Position numbers and translations under genes: made by a program
Shown here: in pieces, positions 34,640-43,901 of the stretch
How positions within the stretch are numbered: the first letter of the stretch is position 1
How the letters are laid out: each line of letters opens with the position of its first letter
NCBI RefSeq assembly: GCF_005116505.1
Contig: NZ_SWBR01000001.1
Coordinates: forward strand, 1,364,001-1,428,000
Reading direction: 5' to 3'
Source of the DNA: Pedobacter polaris
GTDB taxonomy: Bacteria > Bacteroidota > Bacteroidia > Sphingobacteriales > Sphingobacteriaceae
DNA: 64,000 bases
Notes under the pieces: model-generated
What the model was told of the DNA's origin: nothing
Databases searched by the model: none
What the model saw: the letters and a program-made list of their open reading frames with translations, nothing else

Positions 34640-36335
34640 ATCTTACTATGCAAGTTTAGCAAGTATTCTGTTGGCTAGCAGTGTGTTTTTAAGTTGTGTT
34701 GGTAATCACCTCGGTAAAAACAATAGTGGAGAGTTTAGAAATGGGATGGTAGTTTCTGCAAATGCTTTGGCATCTGAAGTCGGAATTGAGATTTTAAAAA
34801 AAGGCGGTAATGCAGTAGATGCTGCTGTTGCTGTTCAGTTTGCTTTAGCCGTTGTTTATCCAAATGCTGGTAACATTGGTGGTGGTGGCTTTATGGTTTA
34901 TCGTTCTGCTAAGGGTGAAACAAACACGTTAGATTTTAGAGAAAAAGCAAGTGCTGCGGCCCTGAGAGATATGTATTTAGATGCTTCGGGCAATCCGATA
35001 GTAGAAAAAAGTTTATATGGACAATTGGCTGCAGGGGTTCCTGGTTCTGTAGCAGGAATGGAAGAAGCACATCAAAAATATGGTAAATTAAAATGGGAAG
35101 ATTTAATTGAACCTGCAATTCATTTGGCAAGAGATGGCTTCAAATTAACAGCTAGACAAGCAAATGAACTAAATGGATTAAAAACAAGGTTCACGAAATT
35201 AAATCCTTTAGGTACTGCTCTAATAAAAGACGTGAAATGGGTAGAAGGAGATGTTTTAATACAAACCGAATTGGCAAATACTTTAAAATTGATTGCACAA
35301 GAAGGTAGAAAAGGGTTTTACGAGGGGCCTGTAGCCGACTTTATAGTAGCAGAAATGCAACGCGGTGGTGGTATCATTACCAAACAAGATTTAACAGCTT
35401 ATAAAGCTATTTGGCGTAAACCTATCAATGGAAAATATAGAGGCTATGATGTTGTTACTATGCCTCCCCCTTCAAGCGGCGGAATTGCTTTGATTCAACT
35501 GTTAAAATCAGTCGAATCTTATCCTTTAACAAGATGGGGCTTTAATTCTGATTCTACCGTACAAGTGATGATAGAAGCAGAGCGAAGAGTTTATGCAGAT
35601 AGGGCTGCTCATTTAGGCGATCCAGATTTCTATCCAGTACCAGCCCAAAAATTAATTGAAGATTCATATATTAAACAAAGAATGAGTTCTTTCAATTGGC
35701 AAACAGCAAGTACAAGTGCTTCGGTTAGTGCGGGTGAAATTGCACCAACTGAACATGAAGAAACGACCCATTTTTCTATCGTTGATAGAGATGGAAATGC
35801 AGTTGCAATTACAACAACTTTAAATGGCTCTTATGGGGCTGGTGTTGTAGTTAAGGGAGCTGGGTTTTTGTTAAACAACGAAATGGATGATTTTTCTGTA
35901 AAACCAGGTGCACCAAATATGTATGGTTTAGTAGGAGGTGAAGCAAATGCAATTGCGCCTGGCAAACGGATGTTAAGCTCTATGACCCCAGCTATTTTAT
36001 CGAAAGATGGAGAGTTGTTTATGGTTGTTGGAACACCAGGCGGATCAACTATTATCACTTCTGTTTTTCAGACAATTTTAAATGTGGTAGATTTTAATAT
36101 GTCTATGCAAAGTGCAGTTTCGGCAAAGAAATTCCATCACCAATGGTTGCCAGATGAAGTTGCTGTTGAAGATAAAGCATTAGATAGCTTAACTACTGTG
36201 AAGTTAAAAAGCAAAGGTTATAAGCTAGTTCCTCGTGGTGCAATTGGTAGGGTAGATGCCATTCTAAAAACTAAATGGGGCTATTATCAAGGTGGGGCCG
36301 ATCCCAGAGGAGATGATAAAGCAGTGGGTTGGTAA
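34617..36335 (+). CDS. ggt: Gamma-glutamyltransferase
   Basis: Ntn-hydrolase of 572 residues that transfers or hydrolyses the gamma-glutamyl group of glutathione-like peptides. The N-terminus has a hydrophobic signal with a possible lipobox (FLSC). The large-subunit motif GGNAVDAAVAVQFALAVVYP is present. The autocleavage site is EETTHFSIVD with the nucleophile Thr383. GKRMLSSMTP and GTPGGSTI are the substrate-binding motifs of the small subunit. It overlaps the ligase gene by 23 bp and is probably translated from the same message. It ends with an intact C-terminus. Confidence 0.93.
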   Translation: MQRIIKGKSYYASLASILLASSVFLSCVGNHLGKNNSGEFRNGMVVSANALASEVGIEILKKGGNAVDAAVAVQFALAVVYPNAGNIGGGGFMVYRSAKGETNTLDFREKASAAALRDMYLDASGNPIVEKSLYGQLAAGVPGSVAGMEEAHQKYGKLKWEDLIEPAIHLARDGFKLTARQANELNGLKTRFTKLNPLGTALIKDVKWVEGDVLIQTELANTLKLIAQEGRKGFYEGPVADFIVAEMQRGGGIITKQDLTAYKAIWRKPINGKYRGYDVVTMPPPSSGGIALIQLLKSVESYPLTRWGFNSDSTVQVMIEAERRVYADRAAHLGDPDFYPVPAQKLIEDSYIKQRMSSFNWQTASTSASVSAGEIAPTEHEETTHFSIVDRDGNAVAITTTLNGSYGAGVVVKGAGFLLNNEMDDFSVKPGAPNMYGLVGGEANAIAPGKRMLSSMTPAILSKDGELFMVVGTPGGSTIITSVFQTILNVVDFNMSMQSAVSAKKFHHQWLPDEVAVEDKALDSLTTVKLKSKGYKLVPRGAIGRVDAILKTKWGYYQGGADPRGDDKAVGW

Positions 36336-36409
36336 GATGTAAACGTAATTTAACAAATATACTTGCAACCATTTATTAAATTACAACGTCATTTGATTAA
36401 ATTCATTTT

Positions 36410-37636
36410 ATGAAAATCAAATCACTACTATTCTCATTGTTTATTTTCACAGGCTCAAGCTTAATTAAAGCACAAGATTGCAATTGCATAACCGCTTTAG
36501 ATGAAGTTGCAACAGGAGTGAAAAAATCACCCAGTTATAAAGATGGCATTAAGGAAAGGGGAAAAGAATACTTCTCAGCTGAACTTATAAAAATTAAGGC
36601 AGAAATTGCAGTCGATCCATTAATTAAAAAGAACTGTTCTGCTTATATTCAAAAATACTTAAGCCTTTTTAAGGATAAACACTTATCGCTTTATATCGAT
36701 TACAGCAAAATAAAATCCCAAAAAGATGTATTTGAATCTGAATTATACAAACAAACACAGCAGATCAAAATAGACTCTAATAACTTAAAATTTACTGATG
36801 ATTTGGAAGGTATTTATATCGATGTATATCGGTATTATAAAGTTGCTTTAATTAAAGATGCCAACAAAGTAAACCAATATGTTGGCATTATTCTATCAAG
36901 TAAAAGTGGACTTTGGAAAAGTGGCCAAGTGAAATTTGTTTTAAAGAAAAACGAAGACAATACATACGATGGCTTTTTTTATGATGACATCCATTTTGCA
37001 AAATATACTAATATTACTTATGCCGATCAGAAATTAGTTGGTGTAGAATGGGTTAAAGAAGAACGAATGAAGCTGGAACCAATTAATCCTTTCATCGTGC
37101 CAACCAAAAAAAAATGGGATTACAAAAAACTAGATGATGAAACCGATTATGTTTATCTAGGAACTTTTAGCGGAATGCTGGCCTATGAAAGTGATACATT
37201 TTATAAAGAGCTTATCCCGAAATTAAAAGGTAAAAAATTAATTGTAGACGTAAGAAATAATACAGGTGGTGGTGAACGAAGCTATAACATGTTTCTTAAT
37301 TTTGTAAATAGTGCTGCATGTGCTGCAAATCAAGTTGCCATCATTCAAAATCTATCTTGTGCTAGCGGAGGTGAACATTTTATACTGGCCATGCGCAAAA
37401 ATCCTAAAGTAAAAACCTACGGAGAAAATTCAGCTGGGTATATGGGTTATGGTTATGGAAATCGATCTAGCATTACAGTAAAAACCTCCTGTTTTAATTA
37501 TATTTCAGAAATTACAGAAAATAAATATCCAGCATTTAAGATTTATGAAACAGTTGGCATCCCACCTGATGTAAAATTATTAAGAGATAAAGATTGGATT
37601 AAACAAGTTATTGCATATTTAGATATAAATAAATAA
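36410..37636 (+). CDS. S41 family peptidase-like protein
   Basis: Exported protein of 408 residues with a signal ending IKAQD. The C-terminal half resembles the tail-specific protease (S41) core: LIVDVRNNTGGGERSYN at about 274-290 and NLSCASGGEHFILAMRK with the candidate nucleophile Ser in CASGGE. A typical PDZ domain is not obvious; instead an N-terminal helical and beta region of about 230 residues precedes the core. It is 9 bp upstream of the DUF885 gene, so they are likely co-transcribed. Confidence 0.82.
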   Translation: MKIKSLLFSLFIFTGSSLIKAQDCNCITALDEVATGVKKSPSYKDGIKERGKEYFSAELIKIKAEIAVDPLIKKNCSAYIQKYLSLFKDKHLSLYIDYSKIKSQKDVFESELYKQTQQIKIDSNNLKFTDDLEGIYIDVYRYYKVALIKDANKVNQYVGIILSSKSGLWKSGQVKFVLKKNEDNTYDGFFYDDIHFAKYTNITYADQKLVGVEWVKEERMKLEPINPFIVPTKKKWDYKKLDDETDYVYLGTFSGMLAYESDTFYKELIPKLKGKKLIVDVRNNTGGGERSYNMFLNFVNSAACAANQVAIIQNLSCASGGEHFILAMRKNPKVKTYGENSAGYMGYGYGNRSSITVKTSCFNYISEITENKYPAFKIYETVGIPPDVKLLRDKDWIKQVIAYLDINK

Positions 37637-37645
37637 TCATCCGCT

Positions 37646-39355
37646 ATGCGTAAATCTTTATTCTCGCTCTTGCTTTTATTAGTAACGGTCCAGATTTCAA
37701 TTGCACAAAACGAAGCAAGCCTTTTAAGCCCACTGATTAATCAATATCAGGCAGACGAAAATATGCTCAATCGTAAATATACTTTAAAGCGTTCTGAAGA
37801 ATATTTTAAAAGAATGGAAAGTTTTTATGCCAGCTGGTTAACCAAATTAAAAACACTGCCATTCGCAAAGCTTACTGTAAATGAGAGAGTAGATTATATT
37901 TTGCTTAAACGTGATATAAATGTAGATTCAAGAACTCTACAAGAAAGCTACACAGAATTTAAAGCTACAAATTTTACCATTCCTTTTGCAAATGCATTGA
38001 TCGACTTTGAGCAAAAGCGTAGAGTAGGAAAACAGCAGGATGGAAATGCTACTGCAAAAACCTTTACGCAATTGGTATCAGTTATAAATGCCATTACCAA
38101 AGCTTTTGAGAATAAACAATTACAAATTAATCCTGTTCAGGCCAATTGGGCACAGCAAACGGTAAATCAATACCTAACTGTTTTTACAGAAGCCTATAAG
38201 TTTTATGATGGATATGATCCCCAATTTACAAAAGCAACTAAAAGTGTTTATCCCGATGTGTTAAATGCCTTAAGGAGTTATGCTACAGAATTAGGTAAAT
38301 CCGCAAAACTATCAACCACCAAAGACGATGGAAGTGGTATAATCGGCAATCCGATTGGGAGAAATGCTTTTTTAAACCTGCTGCAAGACGAGATGATTGC
38401 TTATACACCTGAACAAATTGAAGCTATTGCAATGAGAGAATTTGCTTGGTGTGATGCAGAAATGTTAAAGGCATCTACTGCGATGGGCTTTGGCAATGAT
38501 TGGAAAAAGGCGTTGGAAAAGGTAAAAACCGATTATCCAGAATTAGGTAAACAACCAGAACTAGTTTATGAACTGGCTAATGAGGCAATTGATTTTGCAG
38601 AGAAAAATAAGCTATTAGATGTGCCAGAGATTGCCAAAGAAGGTTGGAGAATGAGAATGCTTAGCCCACAAGAGCAACAATTTGCACCATTCTTTTTAGG
38701 AGGAGAATCTGTATTGATAGCTTACCCTACTGAAGATATGAGTGAAGATGCAAGGATGATGACATTGAGGGGGAATAATAAACATTTTTCTAGAGCAGTA
38801 GTTTTCCATGAATTAATACCTGGTCATAATCTCCAATATTTTATGCAAAGTAGATATAAACCTTATCGTAGGGGCTTTAGCACCCCATTTTGGACAGAGG
38901 GCTGGTCGTTATATTGGGAAATGTTACTTTGGGATAAAAACTTTGCTAAAACACCAGAGGATAAAATAGGTATGTTGTTTTGGAGAATGCACCGTTGTGC
39001 CAGGATTATTTTCTCTATGAATTATCACTTAGGAAAATGGACACCAAAACAATGTATAGATTTTTTGGTAGAACGAGTTGGTTTTGAAAGAGCTAATGCC
39101 GAAGCTGAAGTTCGAAGGTCTTTTACTGGTGGTTACGGACCACTTTACCAAATCGGCTACATGTTGGGTGGTTTAGAATTTAGAGCTTTACATAAAGAAC
39201 TAGTAACAAGCGGCAAAATGAGCAATATTCAATTTCATGACAGGATTTTAAAAGAAAACAACATGCCAGTAGAAATGGTAAGAGCTCTTTTAACCAATCA
39301 AATATTGCCTGAAAATTTTACTACAAAATGGAAGTTCGCAGGTGCAATAAATTAA
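37646..39355 (+). CDS. DUF885 family metallopeptidase-like protein
   Basis: Exported protein of 569 residues with signal peptide VTVQISIAQN. The DUF885 family is related to M32-like gluzincins. The zinc motif HELIPGHNLQ and the downstream TPFWTEGWSLYWEMLLWD, with its Glu, are both present. LGGYGPLYQ-like sequence (TGGYGPLYQIGYMLGG) is the C-terminal family signature. A peptidase role is inferred from the family. It follows the S41 gene closely. Confidence 0.9.
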   Translation: MRKSLFSLLLLLVTVQISIAQNEASLLSPLINQYQADENMLNRKYTLKRSEEYFKRMESFYASWLTKLKTLPFAKLTVNERVDYILLKRDINVDSRTLQESYTEFKATNFTIPFANALIDFEQKRRVGKQQDGNATAKTFTQLVSVINAITKAFENKQLQINPVQANWAQQTVNQYLTVFTEAYKFYDGYDPQFTKATKSVYPDVLNALRSYATELGKSAKLSTTKDDGSGIIGNPIGRNAFLNLLQDEMIAYTPEQIEAIAMREFAWCDAEMLKASTAMGFGNDWKKALEKVKTDYPELGKQPELVYELANEAIDFAEKNKLLDVPEIAKEGWRMRMLSPQEQQFAPFFLGGESVLIAYPTEDMSEDARMMTLRGNNKHFSRAVVFHELIPGHNLQYFMQSRYKPYRRGFSTPFWTEGWSLYWEMLLWDKNFAKTPEDKIGMLFWRMHRCARIIFSMNYHLGKWTPKQCIDFLVERVGFERANAEAEVRRSFTGGYGPLYQIGYMLGGLEFRALHKELVTSGKMSNIQFHDRILKENNMPVEMVRALLTNQILPENFTTKWKFAGAIN

Positions 39356-39592
39356 AAACAGACAAAACCTATAGCTCATTTGATTCACAGAGCCCCAACA
39401 CTTTATGTTTTTTTGTATAGCAAAGTACACACTTTTTAACATAATTTAACATTTTTTTAAGTTCAAATAAAGATTTAATCAGCTGATAGTTAATGTTTTA
39501 TTGTTAAATTTAGTATTTAGTATTTTTCTTTGGTATAGGTATTGATTATAAGCTTGCAAATAACAGTAACGCTTATTTGTAAACTCAATATT

Positions 39593-40912
39593 ATGAAACC
39601 AAAATTTTTAAATTATTTGCCAGCGGCTTTAGCTGGATTATTTATCTCAGGTGCTACAATGGCACAAACTACCACTACAACTTCTGTTGAACCAATGAGA
39701 ACTTGGTCTATAGGTGTTAATGCAGGTGTCCTAACTGGAGTATCTCCATTAGGTGGCCAAAATGATTTTTCAAATTGGAAAAATAGCTTTGGATATGGAT
39801 TGTATATTAAAAAGCAAATTACACCTGGTTTTTCTCTACGTTTAGATGGAAATAGAGGTCAGGTTAAAGGTGATAATTCACAACCTTATGAAGACGGAAC
39901 TGTAAATACAAGTCCAATTAGTGCTTACTCTACAGATTTAAATTATTCAGCTAGCTTAAGTGCGGTTGCCAATTTATTTAATTGGAGCATGTTTAAACAA
40001 CAAAACAATGCTCAGCTTTATGTTTCTGCAGGTGGTGGTTTTGTAAACTATACACCAACTGTTACTACAGCAGCTAATGTTAGCACAGAAATGCCAACAA
40101 AAAATAAGATGATTATTCCTGTTGGTTTAGGTGCTAAGTTTCGTTTAGCAGAAGCTATTAATTTAGATTTAGGCTGGACAATTAGCTTTGTTGATAATGA
40201 CCAATTTGATGGTTATGCAAGAGGATCTAACGATAAATATAACTATGGTTATGCGGGCTTAGAGTTTGCGTTAGGTAAGGGAAAACAATTGGCTTTCTTT
40301 AGTCCAACTGCTGCAACTTATGACGAAGCTATCGCTGCTAAAAATATAGCAAACGGTTTAAAATCTGATTTAGATGCCCAAAAAGCAGAAAATGCTAGAT
40401 TACGTTCAGATATGGATGGCTTGTTAAAAGATAGCGATGGTGATGGTGTTGCTGATAAATTAGATAAATGTGCCGGAACCCCTGCAGGTACTGTAGTAGA
40501 TGGTGCTGGTTGTCCTTTAAAAGTTCCTGCACCACAAGTAACAGAAAGAGTAATAGTTACTGAAGCAGATCGTAAAGTTGTTGCTGATGCGATTAAAAAC
40601 TTAGAATTTGATTTGGGTAAAGCAACAATCCGTTCTAAATCTTATGCTACTTTAAATAGAGTTGCTGCATTATTAATGGAGAAAAACTTTAGCTTAAAAT
40701 TGGCTGGTCACACAGATAACACAGGTTCTGATGAATTGAACATGCGTTTATCTAAAGACAGAGCAGAATCAGTTAAATCTTATTTAGTGTCTCAAGGTGC
40801 CAATGCAAGTAGAGTTGAAGCAACAGGTTATGGTGAAAGCCAACCAATTGCAACAAACAATACCGCAGCTGGTCGTCAACAAAATAGAAGAGTAGAATTT
40901 ACTTTATACTAG
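39593..40912 (+). CDS. OmpA family outer-membrane protein
   Basis: Structural outer-membrane protein of 439 residues from ATG 39593 (the frame is open to TTG 39542). A signal peptide ends ATMAQ. An N-terminal barrel of about 220 residues is followed by a helical linker, one thrombospondin type 3-like calcium repeat (DSDGDGVADKLDKC), and a C-terminal OmpA domain (LEFDLGKATIRSKSYATL; LAGHTDNTGSDELNMRLS; RRVEFTLY) that binds peptidoglycan. The gene is monocistronic with a strong terminator. Confidence 0.95.
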   Translation: MKPKFLNYLPAALAGLFISGATMAQTTTTTSVEPMRTWSIGVNAGVLTGVSPLGGQNDFSNWKNSFGYGLYIKKQITPGFSLRLDGNRGQVKGDNSQPYEDGTVNTSPISAYSTDLNYSASLSAVANLFNWSMFKQQNNAQLYVSAGGGFVNYTPTVTTAANVSTEMPTKNKMIIPVGLGAKFRLAEAINLDLGWTISFVDNDQFDGYARGSNDKYNYGYAGLEFALGKGKQLAFFSPTAATYDEAIAAKNIANGLKSDLDAQKAENARLRSDMDGLLKDSDGDGVADKLDKCAGTPAGTVVDGAGCPLKVPAPQVTERVIVTEADRKVVADAIKNLEFDLGKATIRSKSYATLNRVAALLMEKNFSLKLAGHTDNTGSDELNMRLSKDRAESVKSYLVSQGANASRVEATGYGESQPIATNNTAAGRQQNRRVEFTLY

Positions 40913-40930
40913 TAAAAAACTAAGTCTTAA

Positions 40931-40963
40931 AAAAAGCGTCCCGATTTTCCGGGACGCTTTTTT
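40931..40963 (+). terminator. Terminator after ompA-like gene
   Basis: The stem AAAAGCGTCCCG pairs with CGGGACGCTTTT around a 6-nt ATTTTC loop, followed by a T-rich run. Confidence 0.92.
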
Positions 40964-40982
40964 ATTTATTATTGTAACTTTT

Positions 40983-41012
40983 TTGTGGCGAAATGTTTTT
41001 TTTGTATGTTTG
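40983..41012 (+). promoter_or_regulatory. Well-formed Bacteroidota promoter
   Basis: TTG (40983-40985), 19 bp spacer, then TATGTTTG (41005-41012). This is one of the two best promoter matches in the window, and it points at the 76-codon ORF at 41032. Confidence 0.65.
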
Positions 41013-41031
41013 GTTTACCTAACCTATCTAA

Positions 41032-41262
41032 ATGAAAAACATGTTATACCACCTTTTGCAGGGCACACCGATTGCCATATCGACTTTATCGGTAAATACC
41101 CAAAAAATATTTTTAAGGTTAAATCAAGTTGTTAAGCATGGCTTATTAACACGCAATCAGCGAAATCAAATTTTCGCCTGGATGAAATCAGCAGTAATAG
41201 GCATAATACGTCTTAAGTCCAATTGGCCTGAGGCGCACTTTTATCATCTTAAAACGGGATAA
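41032..41262 (+). CDS. Orphan hypothetical protein, 76 aa
   Basis: I do not recognise this protein. It is 76 residues, basic, without signal peptide. It has an N-terminal hydrophobic-amphipathic part (LYHLLQGTPIAISTLS) and Lys/Arg-rich helices (VVKHGLLTRNQRNQIFAW). The support for it is a good promoter ending 20 bp upstream and its isolation between two other units. The ORF might be chance and the transcript non-coding. Confidence 0.45.
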   Translation: MKNMLYHLLQGTPIAISTLSVNTQKIFLRLNQVVKHGLLTRNQRNQIFAWMKSAVIGIIRLKSNWPEAHFYHLKTG

Positions 41263-41353
41263 CATATTCTTATAGTTTCTTGAAGTACCATGCTTTATAA
41301 ATCCATTCTATGTGATTTAGTGAAGGAGTGTGTTCTTTTTGCACTGTCATTTC

Positions 41354-41373
41354 AACTTGTTTTTTAACAAGTT
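41354..41373. promoter_or_regulatory. 8-4-8 hairpin before ECF sigma gene
   Basis: AACTTGTT-TTTT-AACAAGTT is a perfect inverted repeat 40 bp before the sigma factor ATG. It may be an operator, or a terminator for the upstream transcript. Confidence 0.4.
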
Positions 41374-41412
41374 CCATCCCGTTTATCATAAAATTAAGCC
41401 TTGCGTATTACT

Positions 41413-41913
41413 ATGACATTTCATTCTATTGATCTGCTCTTTCGAATCTATTATAAGCCGCTTTGTAAGTTTGCACAGCAATTGATATCAGATGTTGAAT
41501 TAGCTAAAGATTTAGTACAAGATGCCTTTATTGCCTACTGGAATAATAAAGAATCAATAGCTGATCATGAGATCGCTATTAAAAATTTCTTATACTCATC
41601 CATTAGGTATGCCTGCTACAATATTTCACGACATGTTAAGGTTCAGGAACGCTATTTCAAAATTCATCAGGCCGCTCTCTATGAAGATTCTTTATTGCTT
41701 CAAGATATGATAAGGGCAGAACAACTGGAAGCCATCTATAGGTTAATTAATACTTTGCCTAAAGCCTGTATGCATATTTTTTATCTTGGATATGTAGAAG
41801 ACCTGAGTAACACAGACATCGCAAAAAAATTAGGTATTAGCATTAATACCGTTAAAACGCAAAAAAGAAGAGGTTTAAAAATGATAAGGGAAAAAATAAA
41901 TGATTTATTTTAA
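41413..41913 (+). CDS. ECF-type sigma factor, orphan
   Basis: Sigma-70 family protein of 166 residues from ATG 41413 (TTG 41401 is in frame). Region 2 covers about 8-75 (VELAKDLVQDAFIAYWNNKE). Region 4 covers about 105-160, with the helix-turn-helix LSNTDIAKKLGISINTVKTQKRRG. Unlike the sigma gene at 3594 it is not followed by a FecR gene. The next gene, 393 bp downstream, is an exported astacin-like protease. An anti-sigma factor may be elsewhere or absent. Confidence 0.9.
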   Translation: MTFHSIDLLFRIYYKPLCKFAQQLISDVELAKDLVQDAFIAYWNNKESIADHEIAIKNFLYSSIRYACYNISRHVKVQERYFKIHQAALYEDSLLLQDMIRAEQLEAIYRLINTLPKACMHIFYLGYVEDLSNTDIAKKLGISINTVKTQKRRGLKMIREKINDLF

Positions 41914-42306
41914 AAAAGAGAAATCCTTGTCACCCCATATCATACTTTAGGTTTCTTTACTTTAATTCACACCTAACCATCTACCTATGAAAATTGTACC
42001 TACTATTAAAACAAAAGAAGACATCCCAAGATCCTTTGGCGTAATTTTCTTTTCCACCTGATCAGCCTATACTTTTTTAACGAGCTGACCACAATTACAT
42101 GATGTGTTGTTGGTCCTTTCTAGTGTATTGTTTAGTTTTTGATTTTTAATACTACTAAATCTATATTATATGTTGTTTAACTATGTTTTGTCCTTAAAAA
42201 GGATGAGGATACCTATTGCTGCAGTTTTCTGAAGTGAGGTGCCTTTTATTTAAATAAATGCCGTGCATTTATAAGTCTAATTATTATTTAAAATTAAAAC
42301 TAAATT
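41914..42306. other. Intergenic region, 393 bp
   Basis: It holds one ATG-started 24-codon frame at 41987-42061 with a favourable amino-acid mix (Lys-rich start, hydrophobic end) but no family match or clear promoter. I see no TAnnTTTG box directly before the protease gene and no strong terminator hairpin. Otherwise it looks like AT-rich spacer and a long 5' leader. Confidence 0.4.
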
Positions 42307-43089
42307 ATGAAAAACCTAAGAACCCTGATGTTATTGATCGCTTTTGTAGCGGTAATTTCTTCATGTAAAAAAGACAAAATTGTAGACGGAGTTTCAGAAC
42401 CAGAAACCACAATGAGTACTGAAGATGCACCTAATTATAATATGTGCACCATACTAAGTCCAGATGGTACCACCCCTAGAGGTGCCACTATTAAAGCTAA
42501 ACAATGGCCAAATAGATCTATTATTAAAGTAAGCTTAAATGGTTCTACATTAGCCATCCGCAATAAAGTGATCCAGTATGCAAGTGAATGGGAAAAATAT
42601 GCAAATATCGATTTTCAGTTTGTAACCAATGATAGAACTGCTCCAATTAGAGTAAGTTTTGGTGCTACTGGACACTGGTCTTATATGGGTACCGATGCTA
42701 AATTAATAAGCTCGAGAAATCCAACGATGAATTTACAGTTTACCAATGCAAATACCGATGAGGATATCCGCCGTGTAGCTACTCATGAATTTGGACATGC
42801 ATTGGGTATGATCCATGAACATCAGCATCCTAATGTAAATATTCCTTGGGATAAACCATTGGTTTATGATTATTATGCAAGAACACAAGGTTGGGATAAA
42901 GCAAAGGTTGACAATAATCTTTTTGCTACCTATACCCAAGCACAGACTAATTTTAGCGCGTATGACCCAACTTCGATCATGCATTATCCTGTAGAAGAAG
43001 AATTGACAATAGGTGCTTATGCGGTGGGATGGAATACTGATCTTTCGGCAACAGACAAAGCTTTTATTGCAGCAGTTTATCCAAGATAA
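42307..43089 (+). CDS. M12 (astacin-like) zinc metalloprotease lipoprotein
   Basis: Exported protease of 260 residues. The lipobox VISSC places the lipidated Cys at residue 20. The metzincin zinc motif is complete: ATHEFGHALGMIHEHQHP gives H160, E161, H164 and H170. The Met-turn SIMHYP has Met225. Length and motif match the short M12A-type proteases of Bacteroidota. No pro-peptide domain is evident beyond about 60 residues of linker. It may be controlled by the orphan sigma factor upstream, which is inference from position only. It is followed by a strong hairpin. Confidence 0.93.
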   Translation: MKNLRTLMLLIAFVAVISSCKKDKIVDGVSEPETTMSTEDAPNYNMCTILSPDGTTPRGATIKAKQWPNRSIIKVSLNGSTLAIRNKVIQYASEWEKYANIDFQFVTNDRTAPIRVSFGATGHWSYMGTDAKLISSRNPTMNLQFTNANTDEDIRRVATHEFGHALGMIHEHQHPNVNIPWDKPLVYDYYARTQGWDKAKVDNNLFATYTQAQTNFSAYDPTSIMHYPVEEELTIGAYAVGWNTDLSATDKAFIAAVYPR

Positions 43090-43103
43090 AATAAATGTAG
43101 TTA

Positions 43104-43148
43104 TTATCGGGGGCAAGCGAACTTGCGTTTGTCCCCTGATAACTTTTT
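43104..43148 (+). terminator. Terminator after M12 protease
   Basis: Arms 43104-43119 and 43128-43142 pair (TTATC-GGGG-CAA with TTG-CCCC-GATAA, one bulge and two mispairs) and are followed by five T. The rest of the 353-bp gap up to 43442 is AT-rich and holds the promoter of the next operon. Confidence 0.78.
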
Positions 43149-43392
43149 ACTATTCCTTTTAGTTGATGGTTGGGCTTACATCTATAACCCACATCAGAAA
43201 TATTCATTTTGATTCTTTTTAAAGATTTGGTGTAACTCGGCCGATCGGCAACCCATTTTGCTTTTTAAAGTAAATATCTTCCTGTCCTAATTAAATAAAG
43301 GTATTTTTTCATTGTAATATCTCCTGCAAAACATAATTAATGTCGGCTTTTGCACACAATAATCATCTTGATAAAATATTTTAATTTTCTAT

Positions 43393-43422
43393 TTGCTTTC
43401 TAAATATTAATTATTAAATTTG
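43393..43422 (+). promoter_or_regulatory. Promoter of MarR-fad operon
   Basis: TTG (43393-43395), 19 bp spacer, TAAATTTG (43415-43422). The match to the Bacteroidota consensus is very good, and the ATG of the MarR gene is 20 bp downstream. Confidence 0.7.
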
Positions 43423-43423
43423 T

Positions 43424-43435
43424 TATGCAAGCATA
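43424..43435. promoter_or_regulatory. MarR operator candidate
   Basis: TATGC-AA-GCATA is a perfect 5-2-5 inverted repeat between the -7 box and the MarR start, where a bound repressor would block transcription start. Autoregulation is the likely role. Confidence 0.55.
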
Positions 43436-43442
43436 GTAATTA

Positions 43443-43901
43443 ATGAAGCAGAAAGAAACAGTAGATTATTTTTTAAAGGTGGTTTGGCAAAATGTCTCAA
43501 ACACCTACAACCAAATTGCAAGTGGTTTTGGTATTACGCAAGCTATTGGCTACGTTTTAATCAATATTGAGGCCGAAGGAACAGCTGTGTCTGCTTTAGC
43601 AGCCCTGCTTGGCGTAAAGGCAACTAGCTTATCGAGAATGTTAAACAACATGGAAGAGTTGGGTTTAATTTATCGTGAAACTTCTACCGGAGATAAAAGA
43701 TCTGTAAAAGTATTTTTAACACCATTTGGAATAGAAAAAAGAAAATTGGCCAGTAATGTAGTTATTAAGTTTAATGAATACCTGAATGCAAAACTAAGTG
43801 CCAAAGAAAAAGAGCAATTGATTTTAACCTTAGATAAAGTAAACCAACTTACACTGGCCTACGCCCCTATAAAAGATCATGATGAACAAAAAAATAAATA
43901 A
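43443..43901 (+). CDS. MarR family transcriptional regulator
   Basis: DNA-binding regulator of 152 residues with the winged helix at about 35-110 (AVSALAALLGVKATSLSRMLNNMEELGLI, wing RETSTGDKRSVKVFLT). It heads the beta-oxidation operon, and its end overlaps the FadN start by 23 bp. It probably senses an acyl-CoA or a fatty acid and controls the downstream genes, as FadR-like MarR proteins do elsewhere. The ligand is inferred only from the neighbours. Confidence 0.9.
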   Translation: MKQKETVDYFLKVVWQNVSNTYNQIASGFGITQAIGYVLINIEAEGTAVSALAALLGVKATSLSRMLNNMEELGLIYRETSTGDKRSVKVFLTPFGIEKRKLASNVVIKFNEYLNAKLSAKEKEQLILTLDKVNQLTLAYAPIKDHDEQKNK

